DNA of 5,486 nucleotides from an uncultured Eubacteriales bacterium (GCA_900317215.1 ONFW01000164.1:1-5486), one strand, 5' to 3'; positions 1-5,486 are shown, counted from the first letter of the stretch. Translations and numbers: made by a program. Notes: generated by a model from the letters alone, not told the origin.

Positions 1-431
1 CCCGGGTCAAAGCCGCTGCCCAGAAGAGCGGTTATGCCTGCCTTTTCAAAGCGCTCACGATAAGCCCACTGCCATTTATACTCAAACTTGGCTGTCTCGA
101 GAGGCTCGTAGTTTGCGGTGTCGACATAGTTGACCTTTGTTGCAAGACAAGCGTCCATGATCGTGAGATCCTGATAGGGCAGAGCAAGATTGATGACAAC
201 ATCGGGCTTGAAGCTCTCGATAAGAGCGATAAGCTCATCAACATTGTCTGCGTTGACCTGAGCGGTAGAGATCTTTGTTTTTCCGCCGTCAAGCTTTGCC
301 TTCAGAGCATCGCACTTTGATTTTGTACGGCTTGCAATGCAGATCTCCTCAAAGACCTCAGGATTCTGACAGCACTTGTGAATGCAGACGCTTGCTACGC
401 CGCCTGCGCCGATGATCAATGCTTTTCCCAT
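1..431 (-). CDS. Carboxynorspermidine/carboxyspermidine synthase (saccharopine dehydrogenase family), C-terminus cut by window edge
   Basis: This reading frame starts at ATG 431-429 and runs open for 143 codons to the window edge, so the C-terminal part (family members have roughly 400 residues) is missing. Seen: an N-terminal Rossmann motif IIGAGGVAS (residues 6-14), an SRT motif after the second beta strand (34-36) that suits NADP(H) phosphate binding, VVINLALP (78-85), the family signature YVDTANYEP (102-110), and GSGFDP at the edge. A strong GGAGG at 441-445, 9 nt before the ATG, supports the start. Known for the family: NADPH-dependent condensation of putrescine or diaminopropane with L-aspartate semialdehyde, giving carboxyspermidine or carboxynorspermidine, which NspC then decarboxylates. 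The gene begins 33 nt after speE ends, which favours this role over lysine-pathway saccharopine dehydrogenase. The acceptor diamine cannot be told from the sequence. nspC would be expected to the left, outside the window. Confidence 0.87.
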   Translation of the reverse strand, partial: MGKALIIGAGGVASVCIHKCCQNPEVFEEICIASRTKSKCDALKAKLDGGKTKISTAQVNADNVDELIALIESFKPDVVINLALPYQDLTIMDACLATKVNYVDTANYEPLETAKFEYKWQWAYRERFEKAGITALLGSGFDP

Positions 432-464
432 TTTTACATTCCTCCGTTAAAAAAATTCTGCGGA

Positions 465-1316
465 TTATTCGTTTTCAAGAAGCTGCTTTGTAACATAGGT
501 GGGCAGAGCAAAAGCGCCTCTGTGAAGCCTTGTGTTGTAATAATCGGTATCTATTGACAGCCTGTTCCATCTTCCCTCGTCAAGGTCGTTGGTCGGGTGG
601 AACTTCTTTGAAGCAAAGCCGAAAAGCCAGTGTCCCGAGGGATAGGTCGGGATATGAGCCTGATAGACCTTGCAGAAGGGAAAGAACTGAAGTATTTTTT
701 TATGAGCCTGCTTCATGGCTCTTGAATATGTCGGATAAAACGGGCTTTCATGCTGATTTACAAGAATACCGCTGTCCGTGAGAGCCTTGTAGCAGTTTCC
801 GTAAAACTCTGTTGTAAAAAGGCCTTCACCTGGGCCGAAGGGGTCTGTGGAATCCACGATGATAAGGTCGTATTCATTTTCGACCCCTCTTACAAATCTC
901 AGTCCGTCCTGAATATAGATGTGTACTCTCGGATCGTCAAGTCTTGAAGCTACCGTGGGGAGGAACTCCCTGCAGGCGTCAACGACCATTCGGTCTATCT
1001 CGACCATGTCTATCCTCTCGATAGTCTTGTACTTTACAAGCTCTCTAACAGTGCCTCCGTCACCTGCGCCGATCACCAGGACCGTTTTGACATCGGGGTT
1101 GACAGCCATAGGAACATGAGTTATCATCTCGTGATAGATAAATTCATCCTTCTGAGTCAGCATGACCCTGTCATCAAGCACAAGCACATCGCCGAACTCG
1201 GGAGTGCTGAAGATCTCTATTCTCTGATACTCTGACTGTGCGGAGTATTTCTGCTTGTCACACCGTATAGAAAACCTGACATTGCCGGTCTGTTCCTCGG
1301 TATACCACATTTCCAT
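465..1316 (-). CDS. speE: Spermidine synthase (polyamine aminopropyltransferase)
   Basis: The 283-residue protein has the usual length for SpeE. It transfers the aminopropyl group of decarboxylated SAM to putrescine, giving spermidine and methylthioadenosine in the cytoplasm. Seen: an N-terminal beta domain with the YQRIEI segment (30-35); the gate region VLDDRVMLTQKDEFIYHEM (46-64); the nucleotide-binding loop GAGDGG (83-88); the acidic strand end VEID (105-108); QDG (136-138); the catalytic DSTDP loop with D155 and D158; and the substrate-loop signature IPTYPSGHW (222-230). The C-terminal DYYNTRLHRGAFALP stretch is also typical. The start at ATG 1316 is supported by GGAGG at 1326-1330, 9 nt upstream; Met3 is a less likely start. 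The gene follows the speA-like gene after 19 nt. One oddity is Asp49 where SpeE proteins I recall (B. subtilis, T. maritima) have Gly (LDG), plus Gln55 where Glu is common. The catalytic acids are intact, so activity is expected. Confidence 0.95.
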   Translation of the reverse strand: MEMWYTEEQTGNVRFSIRCDKQKYSAQSEYQRIEIFSTPEFGDVLVLDDRVMLTQKDEFIYHEMITHVPMAVNPDVKTVLVIGAGDGGTVRELVKYKTIERIDMVEIDRMVVDACREFLPTVASRLDDPRVHIYIQDGLRFVRGVENEYDLIIVDSTDPFGPGEGLFTTEFYGNCYKALTDSGILVNQHESPFYPTYSRAMKQAHKKILQFFPFCKVYQAHIPTYPSGHWLFGFASKKFHPTNDLDEGRWNRLSIDTDYYNTRLHRGAFALPTYVTKQLLENE

Positions 1317-1335
1317 AAAAGCATACCTCCATGCA

Positions 1336-2784
1336 TTACTGTATCATGATATTTATATTATCGGTATTTATGTCCTCTGCGCCGGTAAGATTGCAGCCCT
1401 TTGCCTTTGCATAGGTTATGTATTCTATCGCGTCCTTTGTTATCAGCTCGCCCGGGGCAAGTATCGGTATCCCCGGAGGATAGCACATCACAAATTCGGC
1501 GCATATCGCGCCCAGCGTCTCCTTGAGGGGGAGCTGTTTTTTTCTTGAATAGAAGGCGTCCTGCGGTGAGCACATTACCACAGGCTCTATATACTCGTGA
1601 TCGAGCATTCCCGAGGGATCCTTTGAATAGAGTCTTTTCACCTCATAAAGCGCAGATATCAGTCTCTCCACATTAAGGATCTTGTCTCCCACAGAGACGA
1701 TCGCAAGTATATTGCCGATATCTCCGAACTCTATCTGTATATCATATCTGTCCCTGAGGATATCATATACCTCAATGCCGGCAAGTCCGATATCACGGGT
1801 ATGAACGGATATCTTTGTCGGGTCAAAATCAAAAACGGCGTCGCCGTCGATAAGCTCCCGTGAGAAGGCGTAAAGCCCGCCGAGCTTGTTTATCTCATTT
1901 ATGCCGTAGGTGGCAAGCTCGGTCACCCATTCAAATATCTTTTTTCCGTTGAGAGCAAGATTCTTTCGTGAGATATCAAGGGAGGAGAGAAGCAGATAAG
2001 AGGCGCTCGTTGTCTGGGTGAGGTTGATTATCTGTCTGACATAGCCCTCGGATATCCCTTCTCCAAGCAGCAGGGCAGAGCTTTGTGTAAGAGAGCCTCC
2101 GGTCTTGTGCATGCTTACGGCTGCCATGTCCGCTCCTGCGCTCATTGCCGAGAGCGGCATATTGTCGCCGAAATAGAAATGAGTTCCGTGCGCTTCGTCT
2201 ACAAGCACCTTCATTCCTGCTGCGTGGGCTATCCTGACTATTTCACGCAGATCGGAGCAGACCCCGTAATAGGTAGGATTGTTGACGATGATAGCCTTTG
2301 CGTCAGGGTGAAGAGCTATGGCTCTTCTGACCGAATCCACAGACATTCCGAGCGGTATGCCGAGCCGCTTGTTGACGCCCGGATTTACATAAACCGGAAC
2401 TGCGCCGCACACTATAAGAGCATTGATGCTGCTGCGGTGAACATTCCTCGGCATGATTATCTTGTCACCACGCTTGCAAACGCTCATTACCATTGCCTGA
2501 ACGGAGCTTGACGTGCCGTTCACCATAAAGAAAGCGTGCTTTGCTCCAAAGGCGTCAGCCATAAGCTCCTCTGCATCCTTGATAACGCTGATAGGGTGGC
2601 AGAGATTATCAAGAGGCTTCATCGAGTTTACATCTACGCTCATGCACTGCTTTCCGAGAAATTCCGTAAGCTCGGGATTTCCCTTTCCCTGCTTATGCCC
2701 GGGAACATCAAAGGATACTATTCTGTTTTCTCTGTATTGCTTAAGTGCCTCAAAAACAGGCGCACGGCTCTGATCAAGCTTCAT
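1336..2784 (-). CDS. speA: Orn/Lys/Arg decarboxylase, short fold-type I PLP form (probable biosynthetic arginine decarboxylase)
   Basis: A PLP-dependent basic amino acid decarboxylase of 482 residues from the start preferred here. Seen: VPGHKQGKG near the N-terminus (about 27-35), NGTSSS phosphate-binding loop (89-94), NPTYYG (169-174), the cofactor aspartate in DEAHG (196-200), the Schiff-base lysine K227 in SMHKTGG (224-230), and the C-terminal signature CYPPGIPILAPGE (434-446). The length matches the short Bacillus SpeA-like form and lacks the N-terminal wing domain of the inducible enterobacterial CadA, SpeC and AdiA enzymes (over 700 residues). Start choice: ATG 2784 has GGAG at 2793-2796 with 8-nt spacing. 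The longer ATG 2805 (489 residues) has no Shine-Dalgarno site and would overlap speD by 8 nt. The substrate (arginine, ornithine or lysine) is not visible; arginine is inferred from family and context. With arginine, agmatine must be converted to putrescine by an enzyme not in this window. Confidence 0.92.
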   Translation of the reverse strand: MKLDQSRAPVFEALKQYRENRIVSFDVPGHKQGKGNPELTEFLGKQCMSVDVNSMKPLDNLCHPISVIKDAEELMADAFGAKHAFFMVNGTSSSVQAMVMSVCKRGDKIIMPRNVHRSSINALIVCGAVPVYVNPGVNKRLGIPLGMSVDSVRRAIALHPDAKAIIVNNPTYYGVCSDLREIVRIAHAAGMKVLVDEAHGTHFYFGDNMPLSAMSAGADMAAVSMHKTGGSLTQSSALLLGEGISEGYVRQIINLTQTTSASYLLLSSLDISRKNLALNGKKIFEWVTELATYGINEINKLGGLYAFSRELIDGDAVFDFDPTKISVHTRDIGLAGIEVYDILRDRYDIQIEFGDIGNILAIVSVGDKILNVERLISALYEVKRLYSKDPSGMLDHEYIEPVVMCSPQDAFYSRKKQLPLKETLGAICAEFVMCYPPGIPILAPGELITKDAIEYITYAKAKGCNLTGAEDINTDNINIMIQ

Positions 2785-2792
2785 CTTTCTGT

Positions 2793-2796
2793 CTCC
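2793..2796 (-). promoter_or_regulatory. Ribosome binding site that decides the speA-like start
   Basis: On the minus strand GGAG is followed by ACAGAAAG and then ATG at 2784. It lies just past the speD stop codon (2800-2798), so ribosomes finishing speD pass directly over it and translational coupling is likely. The upstream ATG at 2805 has no purine-rich site at the proper distance. Confidence 0.65.
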
Positions 2797-2797
2797 G

Positions 2798-3607
2798 TTA
2801 TTCATAGACGTTGGTGCCGCTGAAGATCTCTATCATCTCACGTCTTAGGCTGTTTGAGATAGCAAGCCTTTCCTTTGGCGGAATCTCATAAACATCTGTC
2901 TTGAACAGATAGTTCTGCAGCTCAAGCTCCTTGATGAGAAGCTGGGTATGGAATATATTAGCCTGATAAACATTTATATCCACGGTATCATATCTTTTGA
3001 GTGTTTCGTCCTTGATATAGTCCTGGATAGAGGTTATCTTATGATCGATAAAAAGCTTTTTTCCGCTTGTATCTCTCGTGAAGCCCCTGACCCTGTAGTC
3101 GATCGTGATAATGTCAGAATCAAAGCTGTCGATAAGAAAATCAAGGGTATTCAGAGGGGAGATAGTTCCGCAGGTCGAAACGTCAATATCCACCCTGAAG
3201 GTCGCAATAGCGTTGTCGGGGTGATACTCGGGATAGGTGTGTACCGTGACGTGGCTCTTGTCAAGATGACCGACAATGGTATTCTCACCTGCATAGCCTG
3301 CGGAATATTTGCCGCAGTTGCAGGATTCATCTATCTTTTCCGGCAGACCTGTCTCAGAAATAAGCAGGGTAACGCTTGCTCCCTGAGGATCATAGTCCTG
3401 CTTTGAAATATTAAGCACAGTAGCGCCTATCATTTCTGTTACCTGACAAAGAATGTTGGTAAGACGCTCGGAGTTATACTGCTCGTCAATGTAGGCAATA
3501 TAATCCTTCTGCTCCCGTTCTGTTTTTGCATAGCAGACGTCGTAAATATTGAAGCTCAGAGTCTTTGTCAGATTATTGAATCCGTACAGCTTTAATCTTC
3601 TTTCCAA
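2798..3607 (-). CDS. speD: S-adenosylmethionine decarboxylase proenzyme, E. coli-type (class 1A), pyruvoyl enzyme
   Basis: Decarboxylates SAM to give the aminopropyl donor used by SpeE. The proenzyme cleaves itself before a serine that becomes the pyruvoyl cofactor. With the start preferred here (269 residues, E. coli SpeD 264) the cleavage motif is HLDKSHVTVHTYPE with Ser118. STCG contains Cys146, exactly 28 residues on, matching the Ser112-Cys140 spacing in E. coli. Further E. coli-like blocks are LKLYGFNNLTKTLSF at the N-terminus, DPQGASVT, FRVDIDVSTCGTISPL, DIITIDYRVRGFTRD and VNVYQANIFHT. Start choice is uncertain. TTG 3607 aligns with the E. coli N-terminus but has only a weak GTGAG site (3615-3619). 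GTG 3619 lacks good spacing. GTG 3688 would add 27 unmatched residues, overlap murC by 43 nt and has no Shine-Dalgarno site. The stop (2800-2798) lies 13 nt before the next preferred start. Product identity is firm; the exact start is not. Confidence 0.93.
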   Translation of the reverse strand: MERRLKLYGFNNLTKTLSFNIYDVCYAKTEREQKDYIAYIDEQYNSERLTNILCQVTEMIGATVLNISKQDYDPQGASVTLLISETGLPEKIDESCNCGKYSAGYAGENTIVGHLDKSHVTVHTYPEYHPDNAIATFRVDIDVSTCGTISPLNTLDFLIDSFDSDIITIDYRVRGFTRDTSGKKLFIDHKITSIQDYIKDETLKRYDTVDINVYQANIFHTQLLIKELELQNYLFKTDVYEIPPKERLAISNSLRREMIEIFSGTNVYE

Positions 3608-3645
3608 TTTAATTCTCACAGCCTTTTTATTAAGAATAGGGAGCG

Positions 3646-5037
3646 TTACCGCTTTCCGCTGAGCCTTTCCATTATCATTCCGGCGCACATATATACATTG
3701 CCGCCGCCTATGGTGATGATAAGATCACCGGGCTTGGCCTTTTTGGTGACGTAGTCGGCAATTTCCTCAAAGGTCTTGAACCATACGCACCCGTCGATCT
3801 TTTCTGCAAGATCCTTTGAATAAATGTTGTAGGTATTCTTTTCACGAACAGGCAGTATCTCCGAGAGAATGGCGTGATCGGGAATAGAGAGCACCTCGGC
3901 AAATTCATCAAGGAAGGTATAGGTCCTTGAGAAGGTATGAGGCTGGAATATCGCCCAGACCTGCCTGAAGCCCATGCTCATCGCTGTTGTAAGAGTCGCT
4001 CTCAGCTCGGTCGGGTGGTGGGCAAAATCATCAGCCACGGTTATACCGCAGGGCTTTCCAAGAATCTCAAAGCGTCTGTGTGCGCCCCTGAATTCCTCAA
4101 GAGCCCTGACTACGTCCTCGGGAGCTACGCCGAGAGTAATGGCAGCGGCAGAGGCGGCAAGAGCGTTCATGACATTGAATTTTCCGGGTACTCTGAGGCT
4201 GACCGAGCAGATCTTTTCTCCCTTATGATAAAGGTCGAAGCTGTCGCAGACTGATGATTCACCGGTGATCTCGGCACGGAAATCGTTTTTCTTTCCAAAG
4301 CCGAAGGTGACAACCTTTTTGCTGCCGTTTTTTATTATATCGGCTACACATTCCATTGAATTACGGTCATCGCCGTTGATAACAATGCATGAGGAGGTCT
4401 GGCTGATGAATTTTTTAAAGGATGACTTGATCCTGTCGAGCGTTCCGAAATAATCAAGATGATCCTCGTCAACATTTAGAACAACTGCCATTGCAGGGTA
4501 GAGGTGGAGGAAGGTGTCAACATATTCGCAGGCTTCACAGACTATATAATCCGATTTTCCTACACGGCTGTTTCCTCCGATGAACGGAAGCTTGCCTCCG
4601 ATAATTGCGGTAGGGTCAAGCGATGACATTGTTAGGATCTGTGTAAGCATTGAAGTAGTGGTGGTTTTTCCGTGAGTACCGCTGACGGCTATTGAGCGCT
4701 TATATTTTTCTACAACAGCGCCAAGCATTATGCATCTTTCAACAGCGGGGATATCCTGAGCCTTTGCAGAAACAAGCTCGGGATTGTCAAGCTTGACTGC
4801 GGCTGTATATACGACAAGATCGGCGCCGTTTACATTTTCAGGATAATGACCCATGGTCACCGGTATGCCGTAGGAGCGTATCCTTTGCAGTGTATCGGAC
4901 TCTGCAGTATCGGAGCCTGATATCTCAAAGCCCTCGTTATGCAGTATCTCGGCAAGGGGACACATTCCTGAGCCGCCTATACCGACAAAATGTATATGTC
5001 TTACATTATCAAGCAGATGTGAATATTTTTCTGCCAT
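3646..5037 (-). CDS. murC: UDP-N-acetylmuramate--L-alanine ligase
   Basis: The 463-residue protein has normal MurC length. It is the cytoplasmic ATP-dependent ligase that adds L-alanine to UDP-MurNAc, the first amino acid of the peptidoglycan stem. Seen: N-terminal UDP-substrate Rossmann domain with HFVGIGGSGM (16-25) and SGSDT (40-44); the ATP P-loop SGTHGKTTTT (119-128); EACEY (168-172); NVDEDHLDYF (188-197); the Mur ligase C-terminal domain beginning near GAHRRFE (318-324); DDFAHHPTE (336-344); QPHTFSRT (365-372); and a glycine-rich IGGGNVY near the end (443-449). HxGIGGxGM at the N-terminus separates MurC from MurD, MurE and MurF. ATG 5037 is the first usable start in frame; its GGAAG (5048-5052) is weak with 10-nt spacing. 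EACEY and GGGN differ from the EADES and GAGD wording of E. coli-like MurC, probably lineage variation. The gene leads the block and its own promoter lies about 160 bases upstream. The stop is 38 nt before the preferred speD start. Confidence 0.97.
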   Translation of the reverse strand: MAEKYSHLLDNVRHIHFVGIGGSGMCPLAEILHNEGFEISGSDTAESDTLQRIRSYGIPVTMGHYPENVNGADLVVYTAAVKLDNPELVSAKAQDIPAVERCIMLGAVVEKYKRSIAVSGTHGKTTTTSMLTQILTMSSLDPTAIIGGKLPFIGGNSRVGKSDYIVCEACEYVDTFLHLYPAMAVVLNVDEDHLDYFGTLDRIKSSFKKFISQTSSCIVINGDDRNSMECVADIIKNGSKKVVTFGFGKKNDFRAEITGESSVCDSFDLYHKGEKICSVSLRVPGKFNVMNALAASAAAITLGVAPEDVVRALEEFRGAHRRFEILGKPCGITVADDFAHHPTELRATLTTAMSMGFRQVWAIFQPHTFSRTYTFLDEFAEVLSIPDHAILSEILPVREKNTYNIYSKDLAEKIDGCVWFKTFEEIADYVTKKAKPGDLIITIGGGNVYMCAGMIMERLSGKR

Positions 5038-5102
5038 AGGAGCAACACTTCCAATCTCATATATGATAATAGATCAAGAAAAATGCATACTGATATATTA
5101 TA

Positions 5103-5168
5103 TTACGAAAAACGGAAAAAATAAAGACAATTTGGTATTTTTATCGACTTGACCAAGAAAAACACCAT
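5103..5168 (-). CDS. Putative 21-residue leader peptide upstream of murC
   Basis: A short frame from ATG 5168-5166 to TAA 5105-5103. It is preceded by AGGAG (5173-5177) with a 4-nt gap and lies about 20 nt downstream of the inferred transcription start, the layout of a leader peptide. The product begins MVFFLVKSIK and ends in YFFRFS. It is hydrophobic and basic, with five Phe and two Lys, and has no run of one amino acid as in classic attenuators. Its first codons fall inside a possible 10-bp stem (5158-5167 with 5133-5142). It could equally be chance in AT-rich DNA. I recognise no homologue. Its Shine-Dalgarno site is better than that of murC itself, the main reason for listing it. Confidence 0.3.
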   Translation of the reverse strand: MVFFLVKSIKIPNCLYFFRFS

Positions 5169-5196
5169 ATTACTCCTGAATTTTTCCTTCTGTTAC

Positions 5197-5225
5197 ATTA
5201 TATACCATGATACGCTCTTTTTCAA
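5197..5225 (-). promoter_or_regulatory. Sigma-A-type promoter for murC and the polyamine genes
   Basis: On the minus strand TTGAAA (5225-5220) and TATAAT (5202-5197) are separated by exactly 17 nt: a five-of-six -35 match and a perfect -10. Transcription should start near 5190, giving murC a leader of about 150 nt. It is the only near-consensus promoter seen upstream of the gene block, and it lies beyond the tRNA terminators. Confidence 0.8.
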
Positions 5226-5250
5226 TATGATACAGGCAAAAAAGAAGACT

Positions 5251-5301
5251 CAGATAAACAACAGATCAGCAGGAGCATTGCCTTAACAGGTTGTTTATTT
5301 G
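5251..5301. repeat. 12-bp inverted repeat with 27-nt spacer
   Basis: CAGATAAACAAC (5251-5262) is matched by GTTGTTTATTTG (5290-5301), complementary at 11 of 12 positions, with a G-U pair at the twelfth in plus-strand RNA. It sits 26 bases upstream of the -35 element of the murC promoter. On the minus strand it is followed by AGTCTTCTTTTTT, so it could act as a weak third terminator. As DNA it could be a binding site for a dimeric regulator. AT-rich composition makes either reading tentative. Confidence 0.4.
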
Positions 5302-5311
5302 TCAGCTCAAC

Positions 5312-5346
5312 AAAAAAACACCGTGCGCTCCAAAGGAACCGCACGG
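5312..5346 (-). terminator. Intrinsic terminator, second of a tandem pair
   Basis: CCGTGCG (5321-5327) pairs with CGCACGG (5340-5346). An inner TCC/GGA helix (5329-5331 with 5335-5337) extends the stem. On the minus strand the hairpin is followed by TG and seven T (5318-5312). There is no T run on the plus-strand side, so it acts on leftward transcription coming from the tRNA. Confidence 0.85.
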
Positions 5347-5366
5347 CAAATATGACCGTAAAACAG

Positions 5367-5398
5367 AAAAACGCTGCTGCAATTATCTATGCAGCAGC
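5367..5398 (-). terminator. Intrinsic terminator directly after tRNA-Gly
   Basis: A perfect 9-bp stem, GCTGCTGCA (5373-5381) with TGCAGCAGC (5390-5398), encloses an 8-nt loop. On the minus strand it is followed by G and five T (5371-5367). It lies 7 nt beyond the encoded CCA of the tRNA. Confidence 0.85.
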
Positions 5399-5405
5399 AA
5401 AAAAA

Positions 5406-5481
5406 TGGAGCGGATGACGAGGCTCGAACTCGCTACCTCAACCTTGGCAAGGTTGCGCTCTACCAGATGAGCTACATCCGC
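5406..5481 (-). tRNA. tRNA-Gly (anticodon GCC)
   Basis: A complete 76-nt tRNA. The acceptor stem GCGGATG (5481-5475) pairs with CATCCGC (5416-5410). The D stem is GCTC/GAGC. The anticodon stem CAACC/GGTTG holds the loop TTGCCAA, with GCC at 5448-5446, exactly positions 34-36. The T stem GCGAG/CTCGT (ending in a G-U pair) carries the TTCGAGC loop. The discriminator is T (5409), as usual for bacterial tRNA-Gly, and CCA is encoded (5408-5406). It reads GGC and GGU codons. Its promoter, and any tRNA genes before it, lie outside the window. Confidence 0.97.
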
Positions 5482-5486
5482 ATTTC

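Larger units (their letters stand above)
5038..5405. other. AT-rich intergenic region between the tRNA and murC
   Basis: Reading on the minus strand from the tRNA, this stretch holds two intrinsic terminators (5367-5398 and 5312-5346), a 12-bp inverted repeat (5251-5301), a sigma-A-type promoter (5197-5225), a mini-ORF (5103-5168), and the rest of the murC leader. A second TATAAT at 5097-5102 lies closer to murC, but at 17-nt spacing its -35 would be TTTATT, which is weak. No long ORF, known riboswitch or T-box signature was recognised on either strand. Confidence 0.8.

Noticed and set aside
1..6. CCCGGG (SmaI site) exactly at the window start
   Set aside because: It encodes part of the expected Pro-Gly in the protein, so it is probably natural sequence. 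It might mark a clone end, but one site proves nothing.
32..292. Minus-strand 86-codon frame near the left end
   Set aside because: It is out of frame with the Rossmann-fold protein that covers the same bases. Its Ser/Leu-rich low-complexity translation is a shadow.
530..1119. Plus-strand open frames of 65-83 codons opposite speE
   Set aside because: They lie antisense to a clear full-length SpeE and show no recognisable domain or convincing ribosome site.
2083..2823. Plus-strand frames of 86-142 codons opposite the decarboxylase gene
   Set aside because: They are antisense shadows of a conserved PLP enzyme; the Cys/His/Arg-rich translations look like mirrored coding sequence.
2948..3406. 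A 152-codon plus-strand frame opposite speD
   Set aside because: It lies wholly within the conserved speD coding sequence, and no family is recognisable.
3637..3656. Small AGCG-GTAA-CGCT hairpin over the murC stop codon
   Set aside because: Only 4 bp with no T run, so it is not a terminator, and a stem this short is expected by chance.
3937..4453. Plus-strand frames of 62-105 codons opposite murC
   Set aside because: They are shadows of murC with no supporting ribosome site or domain.
5097..5102. Second TATAAT box close to murC
   Set aside because: No acceptable -35 element exists at 16-18 nt; the best is TTTATT. Kept only as a possible weak secondary promoter.

Overview
The window reads as a chromosomal segment from a Gram-positive anaerobe of the class Clostridia, possibly a Ruminococcus or a relative. 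That placement is an inference from protein resemblance, GGAGG-type Shine-Dalgarno sites, a tRNA gene with an encoded CCA end, and a sigma-A-type promoter; no marker gene fixes it. All supported genes lie on the minus strand, so the window is best read from right to left.

Right end (5486 to about 5300): a complete tRNA-Gly(GCC) gene, followed by two intrinsic terminators in tandem. Next comes an AT-rich, roughly 370-base intergenic region. It holds a 12-bp inverted repeat, a near-consensus promoter (TTGAAA-17-TATAAT), and a 21-codon mini-ORF with its own Shine-Dalgarno site. The leader ahead of the first large gene is about 150 nt.

Main block (5037 down to 1): five tightly packed genes that probably form one transcript. 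The first is murC (UDP-N-acetylmuramate--L-alanine ligase, cell-wall synthesis). Four polyamine genes follow: speD (pyruvoyl S-adenosylmethionine decarboxylase, E. coli-type), a short-form fold-type I Orn/Lys/Arg decarboxylase (speA-like), speE (spermidine synthase), and the first 143 codons of a saccharopine-dehydrogenase-family protein best read as carboxynorspermidine/carboxyspermidine synthase. Gaps are 38 nt or less with the starts preferred here. No terminator or convincing promoter was seen between the genes.

Together, the decarboxylase would provide putrescine directly or via agmatine. SpeD would make decarboxylated SAM, and SpeE would move its aminopropyl group to putrescine to give spermidine. 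The partial last gene belongs to the alternative aspartate-semialdehyde-dependent spermidine route, so two routes to one product appear side by side. The other unusual point is murC at the head of a polyamine operon. I see no mobile element, CRISPR array, phage gene or clearly new system. The least explained parts are the murC leader and the intergenic inverted repeat.
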